Origin: Solobacterium sp. UBA3691
GTDB lineage: Bacteria; Bacillota_I; Bacilli_A; Erysipelotrichales; Erysipelotrichaceae
Assembly: GCA_002372175.1 (NCBI GenBank)
Contig: DFIS01000007.1
Location: forward strand, 6,518-70,517
DNA: 64,000 nt
Reading direction: 5' to 3'
In this document: positions 51,016 through 59,685 of the stretch, one piece after another
Layout of the letters: every line of letters begins with the position of its first letter
How positions within the stretch are numbered: the first letter of the stretch is position 1
Notes under the pieces: generated by a model
Told to the model about the DNA's origin: nothing
The model's database searches: none
What the model saw: only the letters and a program-made list of their open reading frames with translations
Made by a program: the position numbers and the translations under genes

Positions 51016-52347
51016 ATGAGCAGAACTGTCATCACATATGGTGTGTTCGACCAGTTTCATGAAGGACACCGCAGATTGTTGGAAAGAGCCCGGGCACTGG
51101 GTGATGTTTTGATCGTTGGCGTAACAACAGAAGAATTTGCGCAGGAGAGAGGGAAATATACGACGGCGGACAGTCTGGAAGAACGCATGGAAAACGTGCG
51201 GAAGACGGGCCTTGCGGACCAGGTGATCGTAGAATACGCCTATGGGCAGAAGAGAGAAGATATCCGGAAATACCATGCGGATGTATTTGCGGCAGGCTCT
51301 GACTGGACCGGAAAGTTTGATGAACTCAGAGATCTCTGTGAAGTCGTCTATCTGGAAAGAACACCGGGAATCTCTTCTTCGGATATACGCAACCGTAAGT
51401 ATCCGGAAGTAAAGCTCGGACTTGTCGGCAACGGCAGGATCGCACCGCGGTTCATGCGTGAAGCAGCCTTCATCAAGGGTCTGACGATATCCGGTGTATA
51501 TAATCCGCATACGGAGAGTGCCGAAAGATTTGCGCAGATGCACAATATCCGTGCATACGCAGAATACGAGGAAATGCTGGAAACATGTGATGCGGTATAT
51601 GTATGTACACCGCATGAGACACACGGAGAATATGTCAGGAAAGCCCTGCAGGCAGGAAGACATGTGCTGTGTGAAAAGCCGATGGTGTTATCCGGCAGAG
51701 AAGCACAGGAGCTGTATGCCCTGGCAAAGACACAGGACGTGATCCTGATGGAAGCCATGAAAACAGCGTATACACCAGGTTTCCGCAAATTGCTGGAAGT
51801 GGTGCACAGCGGTGTGATCGGTGAGGTCTGTGACATTGACGCATCGTTTACAAGACTGACAGATCCGTCACTGCGTGAGTGGAGAGGCCCCTGCGGAGGA
51901 AGCTTTGCGGAAGTGGGCAGTTATGTGCTGCTGCCGGTGATCAAGCTGTACGGCACTGAATTTGACGAGATCCGAAGCTGGTCTGTACGCAATGAAGAAG
52001 GCAAAGACAGCTATACGAAGATGATCCTGCGGAAGGGTGAACGCTCCGCCACGGTCAGAACCGGACTTGGTGTAAAGACGGAGGGACAGCTGATCCTTTC
52101 CGGGACGAAGGGATATATCCTGGCTGAAGCTCCGTGGTGGAAGTCCGGAAAGTTTGAAATACGCAGGGAAGATCCCGAAGACAGAACAGCATTTGCGATT
52201 CCATATCACGGGGACGGCATGCGTTATGAGATCGGTGAGTTTATGAATATGATCGAGGGTCATAAAAGAAAAGAGAGTCTGTTTTCACCGGCAGAGTCGA
52301 TCTGTATGGCCATAATCATGGAAAGGTTCTTCAGCAGGCATGATTAA
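51016..52347 (+). CDS. Fusion of cytidylyltransferase (TagD-like) and Gfo/Idh/MocA oxidoreductase
   Basis: Residues 1-128 form a nucleotidyltransferase like glycerol-3-phosphate cytidylyltransferase: YGVFDQFHEGH with the HxGH motif (15-18) and ISSSDIR (119-125), which matches the ISST-x-I-R signature. Residues from about 132 form an NAD(P)-binding oxidoreductase (GLVGNGRIA at 135-143, EKP at 220-222, and a C-terminal alpha/beta domain). The fused protein could make or reduce a polyol and activate its phosphate as a CDP-alditol, by analogy with CDP-ribitol enzymes that use other reductase families. That is inference. Length 443; ten bases after the upstream gene. Confidence 0.87.
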   Translation: MSRTVITYGVFDQFHEGHRRLLERARALGDVLIVGVTTEEFAQERGKYTTADSLEERMENVRKTGLADQVIVEYAYGQKREDIRKYHADVFAAGSDWTGKFDELRDLCEVVYLERTPGISSSDIRNRKYPEVKLGLVGNGRIAPRFMREAAFIKGLTISGVYNPHTESAERFAQMHNIRAYAEYEEMLETCDAVYVCTPHETHGEYVRKALQAGRHVLCEKPMVLSGREAQELYALAKTQDVILMEAMKTAYTPGFRKLLEVVHSGVIGEVCDIDASFTRLTDPSLREWRGPCGGSFAEVGSYVLLPVIKLYGTEFDEIRSWSVRNEEGKDSYTKMILRKGERSATVRTGLGVKTEGQLILSGTKGYILAEAPWWKSGKFEIRREDPEDRTAFAIPYHGDGMRYEIGEFMNMIEGHKRKESLFSPAESICMAIIMERFFSRHD

Positions 52348-54355
52348 TATATGGGCACACCGCGGATGTTCATACAGATATCCCGAGAATACACTCTCTG
52401 CCTTCAGAGAAGCATTGAAATATGATATCACAGGTATGGAACTGGATATCCAGCTGACAAAGGACAGGGAGATCGTGGTTATCCATGATGAGACCGTGGA
52501 CAGAACAACGGATCATACCGGACCGGTTAATTCCTATACACTGCAGGAACTGAAGACATTCCGGATCAGGGGTGATGAGAACGAGAGGATCCCGACGATG
52601 CGGGAGGTCTTTGCGCTTGTACAGGATGACTGTAAACGGTACGGGATAAAGATCAATATCGAACTGAAGAACAGTGAAATACGGTATGAAGGGATGGAAG
52701 AGATGATCCTGGCCATGGCTGAGGAATACGGCATGCAGGAACATGTGATCTATTCTTCGTTTAATCCGGAGTCATGTGCGATGCTGAAGAAGATCGATCC
52801 CTCTCTGCATGTCGGTGTCCTTGCCGGCAAGGTATCCGAATGCCTGCAGATCGCGGAGGATATCGGTGCCGATGCACTGCATCCGTATATCCACATGCTT
52901 GATCTGGGTGATCTGAGAAGCCGGACAGCCCTGCCGGTAAGAGCCTGGAATGTCAAACAGTTTGAACCCTTCTATCCCGATGAAGGAGAACTGGAGATAC
53001 AGGATACCGAAGCACTGGCAGAAGCAGGTGTGACGGATATCTTTACCAATGCACCGGAGGAATACGTACCGGAAAGAGGGACGCCGTTTCATCCGGAAGA
53101 ATACGAGATGTATGAAAATACAGGGGCAGACGGGGCGACAGGAAAGCTGATTCCGGAGGAGAACTGCAGTATCAACAGAGAACCGGTAAAGCTGAATGCC
53201 GGTGACCGTCTTTTCTTTTTGGGTACAGAACTGCCGCAGATCTGTTATTACAGCGAAGATATTCCGCAGGAGCTGATCTACACATATACATATGATACGG
53301 AGGGAAACTGGACGACCTATCGGGGGAGTTACCCCGCAGACATAGATCCGTATACAGTAGAAAAGAGCGGATATTACCGTTTTCTGTATCATAACGATAC
53401 AGGCAGGACACTTGCGGATCTGATCAGATTTGAAAAACAGAAAGAAATACCGGAATGGCCGGAATACTTTCAAAAGGAGTGTCAGGAAAGCGCAGAGACG
53501 GTCATGGCACTGCGGCAGCCCGGGGATTCCGTATATCTGCTGCTGAGTGATACGCATTATGCGGCAGGATGTGTATGGGAAGACAGTGTGCAGAATATGA
53601 AGATGCTCAGCAGGGAGATCCACCCGGACGGTGTGATCCACCTGGGTGATCTGACCGATGGAAACATGCCCAAACAGCAGACGCAGAGATATGCCGGCAG
53701 AGTGCTCGGGGGACTGAAGAGTCTGGGTATCCCGCTGTATATGTGTACAGGCAATCATGACAAGAATGCCTTCCGCGGCAATCCCGAGAAATATACAGCG
53801 GCAGAAGCAGCCTCGGTATATCTGCACAGATCAAAACAGTATTATTATCAGGATATCCATGAGAGAAAGCTGCGGATGATCTTCCTGGATTCGTTCGATC
53901 CGGATGAGAAGGAGCGCTATGGCTTCTCAGCAGCACAGGTCTGGTGGCTGTTTCGCACACTGTATAAGACACCGAAGAACTACCGCGTACTGGTCTTCAG
54001 CCATGTGACGGTGAACGCATCCCACCACGTCTGGAGTAAGACGATCCGCAATGAAGAAAAGGTCACGAAGATCCTGCAGAGATATCAGAAGAAGACCGGC
54101 AGGATCATGGCCCTGATCCATGGTCATAATCATGCGGAAGAGATCTACAGTACAGGGAATATCCCGGTCGTATCTCTTGGCTGTAATAAGCTGGAATACT
54201 TTACCGATCATAAGCCGGAGACGTCTTTCACCTGGTCAAGACAGCGTCATACTGTAACACAGGAACTGTTTGATATCCTGATCGTACACCGTGAAAGCAA
54301 TATCCTCGATCTGGTACGTTTCGGTGCCGGTGAAGACAGGAGGATCGGTATATGA
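52340..54355 (+). CDS. Fusion of glycerophosphodiester phosphodiesterase and calcineurin-like phosphoesterase
   Basis: Residues 1-245 are a GDPD-type TIM barrel: HRG (7-9), PENT loop (15-18), MELDIQLTKD (33-42) and the catalytic HD (49-50). GDPDs cut glycerophosphodiesters such as polyglycerol-phosphate or deacylated lipids. A beta-rich middle (about 250-380) follows. Residues about 395-640 are a metallophosphoesterase with DTH (404-406), GDLTD (436-440), GNHD (471-474), a later His and GHNH (595-598). No signal peptide is seen, so both activities would be cytoplasmic. Overlaps of 8 and 4 bases tie it to its neighbours. It may trim or recycle phospho-glycerol or phospho-choline substituents. 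Confidence 0.88.
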   Translation: MINIWAHRGCSYRYPENTLSAFREALKYDITGMELDIQLTKDREIVVIHDETVDRTTDHTGPVNSYTLQELKTFRIRGDENERIPTMREVFALVQDDCKRYGIKINIELKNSEIRYEGMEEMILAMAEEYGMQEHVIYSSFNPESCAMLKKIDPSLHVGVLAGKVSECLQIAEDIGADALHPYIHMLDLGDLRSRTALPVRAWNVKQFEPFYPDEGELEIQDTEALAEAGVTDIFTNAPEEYVPERGTPFHPEEYEMYENTGADGATGKLIPEENCSINREPVKLNAGDRLFFLGTELPQICYYSEDIPQELIYTYTYDTEGNWTTYRGSYPADIDPYTVEKSGYYRFLYHNDTGRTLADLIRFEKQKEIPEWPEYFQKECQESAETVMALRQPGDSVYLLLSDTHYAAGCVWEDSVQNMKMLSREIHPDGVIHLGDLTDGNMPKQQTQRYAGRVLGGLKSLGIPLYMCTGNHDKNAFRGNPEKYTAAEAASVYLHRSKQYYYQDIHERKLRMIFLDSFDPDEKERYGFSAAQVWWLFRTLYKTPKNYRVLVFSHVTVNASHHVWSKTIRNEEKVTKILQRYQKKTGRIMALIHGHNHAEEIYSTGNIPVVSLGCNKLEYFTDHKPETSFTWSRQRHTVTQELFDILIVHRESNILDLVRFGAGEDRRIGI

Positions 54356-55170
54356 TCATCCCTGATAAGAAGACACTGAGAGGAATACAGCTGATCCAGC
54401 TGGAGATGTTAAAGGAAGTAGACCGCATATGCCGGGAGAATGATATCGAATATACGATCATTGCCGGAACGATGCTGGGGGCAGTGCGTCATGGCGGGTA
54501 TATCCCCTGGGATGATGACGCTGATATCGCAATGCTCAGATCCGAATATCTCCGCTTCCGCAGGATCTGTGAGACTGCCCTGGACCATGAACGCTTTACT
54601 TTCCAGGACCATGTCTGCACACCGGGATACCGCTGGGGATACGGGAAACTGCGGCGCAGGGGCACACAGTTTGTCCGTGAACACCAGGAACATATGCCCT
54701 ACGAACAGGGAATCTTCATTGATATCTTTCCCCTGGATAAGGTGCCGGAACCGTACATGCTCCGCGCATTAAAGAACTTTGAGTGTTTCTGCGTACGGAA
54801 GATCCTCTGGTCCAAAGTCGGAAAGATCGCGGACAGATCACCGCTGAAAAGGGCAGTATACCGTATGCTGGACAGGATCCCTGAAGAAAAGATCCTGCAG
54901 TACTATGAGGGAATGATCAGAAGAGCAGCTGATACACCGTCAAAGATGGTCAGGATCCTGATGTTTCCCACCCCGAACAGAGAATATATGTATTATGAAC
55001 GCTGGTATACCGACAGGAAGGAGATCCGGTTTGAAGACGGTATCTTCTTCGGACCGGCAGATGCGGACGGCTATCTGTCCTTCAAGTTTGGTGATTACAT
55101 GACTCTGCCTCCCGAGAAAGACAGAAAGAATCATCCCGTATCGGTATTACAGCTGACGGAGACGAAATGA
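54352..55170 (+). CDS. licD: LicD family phosphotransferase
   Basis: LicD proteins move phosphocholine or related phosphoalditols from CDP-linked donors to sugars of teichoic acids and surface glycans. The 272-residue protein shows the family core AGTMLGAVRHGG followed by PWDDDADIAM (DDDAD at 54-58, metal-binding), then the FIDIFPLD segment. It lies next to a cytidylyltransferase-domain protein that could supply the CDP donor. The chemical group transferred cannot be told from sequence. Confidence 0.92.
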   Translation: MIIPDKKTLRGIQLIQLEMLKEVDRICRENDIEYTIIAGTMLGAVRHGGYIPWDDDADIAMLRSEYLRFRRICETALDHERFTFQDHVCTPGYRWGYGKLRRRGTQFVREHQEHMPYEQGIFIDIFPLDKVPEPYMLRALKNFECFCVRKILWSKVGKIADRSPLKRAVYRMLDRIPEEKILQYYEGMIRRAADTPSKMVRILMFPTPNREYMYYERWYTDRKEIRFEDGIFFGPADADGYLSFKFGDYMTLPPEKDRKNHPVSVLQLTETK

Positions 55171-55982
55171 ACGGAAAAGAACTGATCACACTGCTGAGAC
55201 AGAATCGCTTTGTGGTATTCGGCACAGGATTTGTGTCGGATATGTTTTGGCATGCGCTGAAGACCAACGGACTGGAGAAGAACATTGCCGGCTATGTCGT
55301 CTCTGCACCGGGTCCTGATCCTGCTGTATTTCACGGTCTTCCGGTCACAGGCATCGGCGAAGTATCCAGGAAAATGATCATCTGTCTGGCTGTCCATGAC
55401 GCAAACCGTGCAGAGATCACGGGTATGCTGAGAAGTACAGGATATGATACGATCATCTGGGTGTATCCGTATATCCATGAAATGCTGTTCGGACCCGTAA
55501 GATATACTGAAGATGTCGATCTGCGTGAGCTGATTCGCAGACAGGAACCTGCATATTACTGGATCGCTGCCCGCTACAGTATTCCCGCAGGAGAAAATGA
55601 AGAACTCTATCTGAAAGCAATCGCCGCACATACCGGAAGACGTACAGCAGAGCGCAGACTGCAGCAGTACAGAAAACTGATACAGTCATTTGAAAGCAGG
55701 GGATATGATCCGTCATATCCGATCCTGATCGATACACGCGGCAGGATCATTGACGGTCTGCACAGACTGGCACTGGCGGTATACCACGGTCTGCCGTCCA
55801 TCCGCTGTCAGATCACGGAAGCATCCGGGAACTACGGACTGATCCTGCACGAAGAAAACTATCTGCCGCAGGATAAACTGTCAGAATATGGCTTCACGGC
55901 AGAGGAGATCGGCATACTGCAGAGGCTGCAGAAAGAAACAGGAATAGATAAAAGTACCGGTCAGGCATACAGGGAGGTATAG
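55167..55982 (+). CDS. Rossmann-like domain plus ParB/sulfiredoxin-like domain
   Basis: The 271-residue protein starts with a Rossmann-type turn (VVFGTGFVSDMF, 16-27) and a short alpha/beta domain of the kind seen with LicD genes. Its C-terminal half has DTRGRIIDGLHRLALAVYHG (about 191-210). The DGLHR motif and context recall ParB/sulfiredoxin nuclease-fold domains, where this loop binds nucleotide; some members are now known as CTPases or kinases. With LicD and a CTP-using enzyme beside it, a nucleotide-dependent role in the same pathway is plausible but unproven. Overlaps licD by 4 bases. Confidence 0.75.
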   Translation: MNGKELITLLRQNRFVVFGTGFVSDMFWHALKTNGLEKNIAGYVVSAPGPDPAVFHGLPVTGIGEVSRKMIICLAVHDANRAEITGMLRSTGYDTIIWVYPYIHEMLFGPVRYTEDVDLRELIRRQEPAYYWIAARYSIPAGENEELYLKAIAAHTGRRTAERRLQQYRKLIQSFESRGYDPSYPILIDTRGRIIDGLHRLALAVYHGLPSIRCQITEASGNYGLILHEENYLPQDKLSEYGFTAEEIGILQRLQKETGIDKSTGQAYREV

Positions 55983-55983
55983 T

Positions 55984-56334
55984 ATGAGCTTGAATTTACG
56001 ATTAAAACATATGGGTATTAATGTCAGAGATGATGAACTGGAAGAGATGATGGGTATCTTTGCCTGTCTGTTTGCGGGTGAAAGCCGGAAGACAGTCAAC
56101 GGCGGGTTTGGCTCGGACTGGGTAGAACTGATGGATGAGTCGCATGCCAAGGGAGAGAAGGGACACATCGGTGTCGGTACAGATGATGTTGATGAAGCCA
56201 TGGCATACTTCAGGAATCTCGGATATGACTTTGATGAGTCTACACTGAAATATGATGAGCAGGGCAGAAAGCGTCTGATCTACTTTGACAGACAGTTCTG
56301 CGGGTTTGCGGTACATCTGGTCAGAAACGATTAG
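55984..56334 (+). CDS. VOC (glyoxalase-like) domain protein
   Basis: The 116-residue single-domain protein has the VOC pattern (LRLKHMGINV at the start, KGHIGVGTDDVDEAMAYFRNLGY, and CGFAVHLVRN at the end). It looks like the VOC module that is often fused to the KDPG aldolase of Firmicutes, but no aldolase is present here. Its role is unknown. GGGAGG lies upstream. It is the last gene of the surface-glycan run. Confidence 0.82.
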   Translation: MSLNLRLKHMGINVRDDELEEMMGIFACLFAGESRKTVNGGFGSDWVELMDESHAKGEKGHIGVGTDDVDEAMAYFRNLGYDFDESTLKYDEQGRKRLIYFDRQFCGFAVHLVRND

Positions 56335-56345
56335 GGTATAAGAAA

Positions 56346-56371
56346 AGCGTCTCTTTGCGGAGACGCTGTTT
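56346..56371. terminator. Terminator between convergent VOC and transketolase genes
   Basis: An 8-bp stem (AGCGTCTC/GAGACGCT) with a 6-base loop and tails of T (plus) and A (minus side) can serve both directions. Confidence 0.8.
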
Positions 56372-56376
56372 TCATA

Positions 56377-57318
56377 TTACTTGTTCAGGAATGTCTTTAC
56401 CTGTTCGAAGATGCCTTCACCATCCAGTTTATACAGGTGGAGAAGTTCCTTCATCGTTCCCGACTGTCCGAAGACATCTCTGATACCGATACGGAAGAGA
56501 GGTGCCGGATAGTTCTCACACAGGCATTCTGCCACAGCACTGCCAAGACCGCCGATGATACTGTGCTCTTCAGCCGTAACGATCCTGCCGGTCTTTTTAA
56601 CGCTCTGCAGGATCTTTTCCTCATCCAGCGGTTTGATCGTGGAGACGTTGATCACTTCAGCGGAGATGCCTTCTTCCGCAAGCTTGTCTGCTGCTTCAAG
56701 AGCAGCCCCGACACACAGGCCGACAGCCGCGATCGTGACATCGGTTCCTTCACGGAGGATGACAGCCTTACCGATCTCAAAGTGATAGTCTTCAGGAAGA
56801 ACCACAGGTACTGCGGAACGTCCCGTACGCATGAATACCGGACCGTCATACTCAGCGATCGCCTTGACAGCAGCACGTGTCTCAACATCATCTGCAGGGC
56901 AGATCACGGTCATGCCGGGAATCTCACGCATCAGTGCGAAATCCTCGTTGCACTGGTGGCTGGCACCGTCTTCACCGACGCTGACACCGCCGTGTGAGGC
57001 AACGATCTTGACATTCAGGTGAGGATATCCGATCGAGTTGCGGATCTGCTCATACGGTCTTCCTGCCGCAAACATGGCGAATGTGCTGGCAAACGGGATC
57101 AGACCGCTGGCCGCAAGACCTGCCGCAATACTCATCATATTGGCTTCGGCAATACCGCAGTTGAAGAAACGTTCGGGATGTGCCTTGGCAAAAACACCGC
57201 TCTTTGTGGATCCGGAGAGATCAGCATCCAGGACGACGACTTTCGGATTGATATCACCGAGTTCCTTCAGTGCTTTTCCGTAAGAGTCTCTGGTGGCAAT
57301 TGCTTTCTTTTCTGTCAT
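56377..57318 (-). CDS. Transketolase, C-terminal subunit
   Basis: The 313-residue protein equals the pyrimidine-binding and C-terminal domains of transketolase (KAIATRDSYGKALKEL, CGIAEANMMSIAAGLA with the catalytic Glu, SHGGVSVGEDGASHQ, EEHSIIGGLG). With the upstream subunit it moves two-carbon units between sugar phosphates in the non-oxidative pentose phosphate pathway. The start overlaps the N-terminal subunit by 4 bases, so 1:1 assembly is expected. Confidence 0.95.
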   Translation of the reverse strand: MTEKKAIATRDSYGKALKELGDINPKVVVLDADLSGSTKSGVFAKAHPERFFNCGIAEANMMSIAAGLAASGLIPFASTFAMFAAGRPYEQIRNSIGYPHLNVKIVASHGGVSVGEDGASHQCNEDFALMREIPGMTVICPADDVETRAAVKAIAEYDGPVFMRTGRSAVPVVLPEDYHFEIGKAVILREGTDVTIAAVGLCVGAALEAADKLAEEGISAEVINVSTIKPLDEEKILQSVKKTGRIVTAEEHSIIGGLGSAVAECLCENYPAPLFRIGIRDVFGQSGTMKELLHLYKLDGEGIFEQVKTFLNK

Positions 57319-58145
57319 TGTGCATCACCTGTTCCTTCCAGTTCGGCCATCGCCTGTTCGTATTCTGCGTCATTCGGGGCTTTTCCGTGCCATCCTGCCT
57401 GATTCTCCATGAAGGATACACCTTTGCCCTTTGTTGTCTTCAGAATGATCACAGTAGGTTTACCTGTGACTGTATGAGCTTCCGTCAGTGCCTGCCTGAT
57501 CTCATCAAAGTCATGACCGTTGATGGGTCCGATCACATGCCAGCCGAAAGCCTTGAACTTCTCATCAATAGGATACGGAGAGTTGACCTGGTCGATCGGT
57601 CCGTCGATCTGCAGATTGTTGTTGTCAACAGCCGCAATCAGGTTATCCAGCTTCTTGGCAGATGCGAACATCGCAGCTTCCCAGACCTGTCCTTCTTCCA
57701 GTTCACCGTCACCAAGTACGGTATATACTCTGTAACTCTTGTTCTGGATCTTGGCAGCAAGGGCCATACCGCAGGCAGTAGAGATACCCTGACCGAGAGA
57801 ACCGGTGCTCATGTCAATGCCGGGAAGGTCTTTCATGCTGGGATGACCCTGCAGACGGGAACCCAGATGACGGAGAGTCAGCAGTTCCTCTTTGGGGAAG
57901 TAACCGCGTTCTGCCATGACCGCATAGAGACCTGGTACAGTGTGTCCCTTGGATAATACAAACCTGTCACGGTCAGGATCTCTGGGGTTGGCAGGATCGA
58001 TATTCATCTCTTCAAAATACAAATAGGTAAAAAAGTCAGCTGCAGAGAGCGATCCTCCCGGATGCCCTGCTTTCGCCGCATGCAGAGAACGTATAATATC
58101 TTTACGTACTTCTCTGGCTATATTCTTTAGTTCCTGGTTGTTCAC
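57315..58145 (-). CDS. Transketolase, N-terminal (TPP-binding) subunit
   Basis: The 276-residue protein is the diphosphate-binding half of transketolase: HAAKAGHPGGSLSAADF, SKGHTVPGLYAVMA, GSLGQGIS and the thiamine diphosphate motif from GDGELEEGQVWEA to DNNNLQIDG. It starts with GTG at 58145 after AAAGGAG. A TATAAT box (minus strand, 58181-58186) lies upstream. Split transketolases are common in Firmicutes and archaea. Confidence 0.94.
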   Translation of the reverse strand: MNNQELKNIAREVRKDIIRSLHAAKAGHPGGSLSAADFFTYLYFEEMNIDPANPRDPDRDRFVLSKGHTVPGLYAVMAERGYFPKEELLTLRHLGSRLQGHPSMKDLPGIDMSTGSLGQGISTACGMALAAKIQNKSYRVYTVLGDGELEEGQVWEAAMFASAKKLDNLIAAVDNNNLQIDGPIDQVNSPYPIDEKFKAFGWHVIGPINGHDFDEIRQALTEAHTVTGKPTVIILKTTKGKGVSFMENQAGWHGKAPNDAEYEQAMAELEGTGDAQ

Positions 58146-58209
58146 AGCTGTTCTCCTTTCGCTGTATTAGGTACAAGACAATTATATAAGATATACTGTC
58201 CGATAACAC

Positions 58210-58238
58210 TTGGATTTTGTATGTTCTTTTGTTAGTAT
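58210..58238 (+). promoter_or_regulatory. Promoter of O-methyltransferase gene
   Basis: TTGGAT (58210-58215) and TAGTAT (58233-58238) have a 17-base spacer. The expected transcription start falls at or next to the ATG at 58246, so the transcript would be leaderless. Confidence 0.5.
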
Positions 58239-58245
58239 CGGTGGT

Positions 58246-58836
58246 ATGAAAGACCTGATGCCTAAAATAACAGGAGAAACCAGAGAGGAACATATCCCGC
58301 TGATGTTTGATGAGGGGATGTCCATTCTGGTGAATTATATCGATGAACATAAGGAGATCAACAGGATCCTGGAGATCGGTACTGCCGTAGGATGGTCTGC
58401 CATGTGTATGGCCAATGTCCGTGACAGTATCAGGATCGATACCGTGGAGATCGATCTGGATATGGCGGAAGCAGCTGTACATAATATCCGGGAGAACGGT
58501 ATGCAGGACAGGATCAGGGTACATCATATCGATGCCCTGTGGTATGATACAGCCACTGTCTATGATCTGATCTTTGTGGATGCGGCCAAGGCACAGTACG
58601 AGAACTATACAGAACACTTTCTGAAGAATACACATCCCGGCACTGTCTTTGTCTATGATAATCTGTCGTTTCACGGTATTGTCGATGATCCTGCGCTGTC
58701 GGACAACCGCAGCACGATACAGCTTACCCGCAAGATCCGGGAATTCCGCACATGGCTGAGCGAGGATGAGCGCTTTGAAACAGAGTGGATGATGGATAAG
58801 GGTGATGGCATTGCCTTTGCCAAAGTAAAAGGATAG
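58246..58836 (+). CDS. Class I SAM-dependent O-methyltransferase, TrmR-like
   Basis: The 196-residue protein has the AdoMet-binding motif LEIGTAVGWS (42-51), the acidic VEIDLDMAE loop and the FVDAAKAQYENY motif, and resembles YrrM/TrmR, which methylates 5-hydroxyuridine in tRNA. Small-molecule O-methyltransferases share this fold, so the substrate is only likely. The ATG at 58246 has no ribosome-binding site; an upstream in-frame start at 58210 lies on the -35 box and is rejected. Confidence 0.85.
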   Translation: MKDLMPKITGETREEHIPLMFDEGMSILVNYIDEHKEINRILEIGTAVGWSAMCMANVRDSIRIDTVEIDLDMAEAAVHNIRENGMQDRIRVHHIDALWYDTATVYDLIFVDAAKAQYENYTEHFLKNTHPGTVFVYDNLSFHGIVDDPALSDNRSTIQLTRKIREFRTWLSEDERFETEWMMDKGDGIAFAKVKG

Positions 58837-58852
58837 GTGTTTGCCTATCCTT
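58829..58852. terminator. Hairpin over the facing stop codons of trmR-like and ydjH-like genes
   Basis: A 9-bp stem (AAGGATAGG/CCTATCCTT) with a 6-base loop covers the TAG of the plus-strand gene and touches the stop of the minus-strand gene. T-runs are short, so termination is probable but not certain. Confidence 0.55.
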
Positions 58853-59675
58853 AGAATCTTCCGCCGCTTCCGTGGGAGAACCCGCCGGAGTTGATCGTTG
58901 TACCGCCGCCGGAATGACCGCCACCGCTGCCTGTATTCCTTGGTATCGGGGTACGGGTCACATTCCTGTACAGGAAGACATCATCATGCCGGTGGATCGT
59001 CAGACCGTTCTCAGGGATATAACTTGACGCTGTTTTGGCAATTCCCTTTGTACGGTTGCGTCCCTTCAGTCCGAGACATACAAGCAGTGAAGCTAACGGA
59101 GAGCCGACCAGGGTCATTGTCCTGTAAGCTCTTTTCGCTTTTTCACGGCGTATGGCAAGCTCTGCCTCACTGACTCCCGGCACATCGACAGGGTCACCCT
59201 GACTGGCTCTTTCCAGCATGTATTCAGAGTCGTTGAGGAATCTCTCGGCAGCTCTGTAGAAATCACCGTTGCGCAGTTCGTATTCGATGCCGGCTTCGAC
59301 CTGGTCCTTGGCATAGTCAGTAAAAGCGATATGTGCTTTATTGCCGTAGGCTGTCGTCAGGTAATACCGTTCATCCATATCTATGGTGAGCAGATATCCG
59401 TTCTGTTCACTGCCGTAGCCCATGCCTTCATCCATGTAGCGGTATTCCGCATACTCCTGGATGTCACGGCCGCCCATACCGTTAACGATACGGATATACA
59501 GATCGACACCGTAAGTCTCGCTGATTTCTTCCGCACGCTGTTCGAGCGTATTGATCTCTTCGGCGGAAAACAGACCGTATTCATCGACGATATGCTTCGG
59601 TGACGCATATACTGTCAGTGTATTCAGAAACAGGAAGGCAAGTACAGCCGTTACGATCGTCAGTAATCTTTTCAT
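58851..59675 (-). CDS. ydjH: TPM domain membrane protein (YdjH-like)
   Basis: The 274-residue protein has a signal/anchor helix (about 5-24), a TPM domain (about 27-150; IVDEYGLFSAEEI, and the YGSEQNGYLLTIDMDERYYLTTAYG strands), a second hydrophobic segment (about 187-203) and a Gly/Ser/His-rich tail ending GGFSHGSGGRF. In Bacillus the YdjH/YdjG pair anchors YdjI (and PspA) at the membrane in envelope stress. Here it is the third gene of the ydjI-ydjG-ydjH order. Confidence 0.85.
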   Translation of the reverse strand: MKRLLTIVTAVLAFLFLNTLTVYASPKHIVDEYGLFSAEEINTLEQRAEEISETYGVDLYIRIVNGMGGRDIQEYAEYRYMDEGMGYGSEQNGYLLTIDMDERYYLTTAYGNKAHIAFTDYAKDQVEAGIEYELRNGDFYRAAERFLNDSEYMLERASQGDPVDVPGVSEAELAIRREKAKRAYRTMTLVGSPLASLLVCLGLKGRNRTKGIAKTASSYIPENGLTIHRHDDVFLYRNVTRTPIPRNTGSGGGHSGGGTTINSGGFSHGSGGRF

Positions 59676-59685
59676 CTTCAGCCTC

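Noticed and set aside
50137..51663. 508-codon minus-strand open frame opposite GT2 and cytidylyltransferase genes
   Set aside because: It covers sequence encoding the GT2 and HxGH/ISSS motifs on the plus strand; its composition is that of a shadow frame.
52772..53827. 351-codon minus-strand open frame inside the GDPD/phosphoesterase gene
   Set aside because: It is a shadow of a gene with two complete sets of catalytic motifs.
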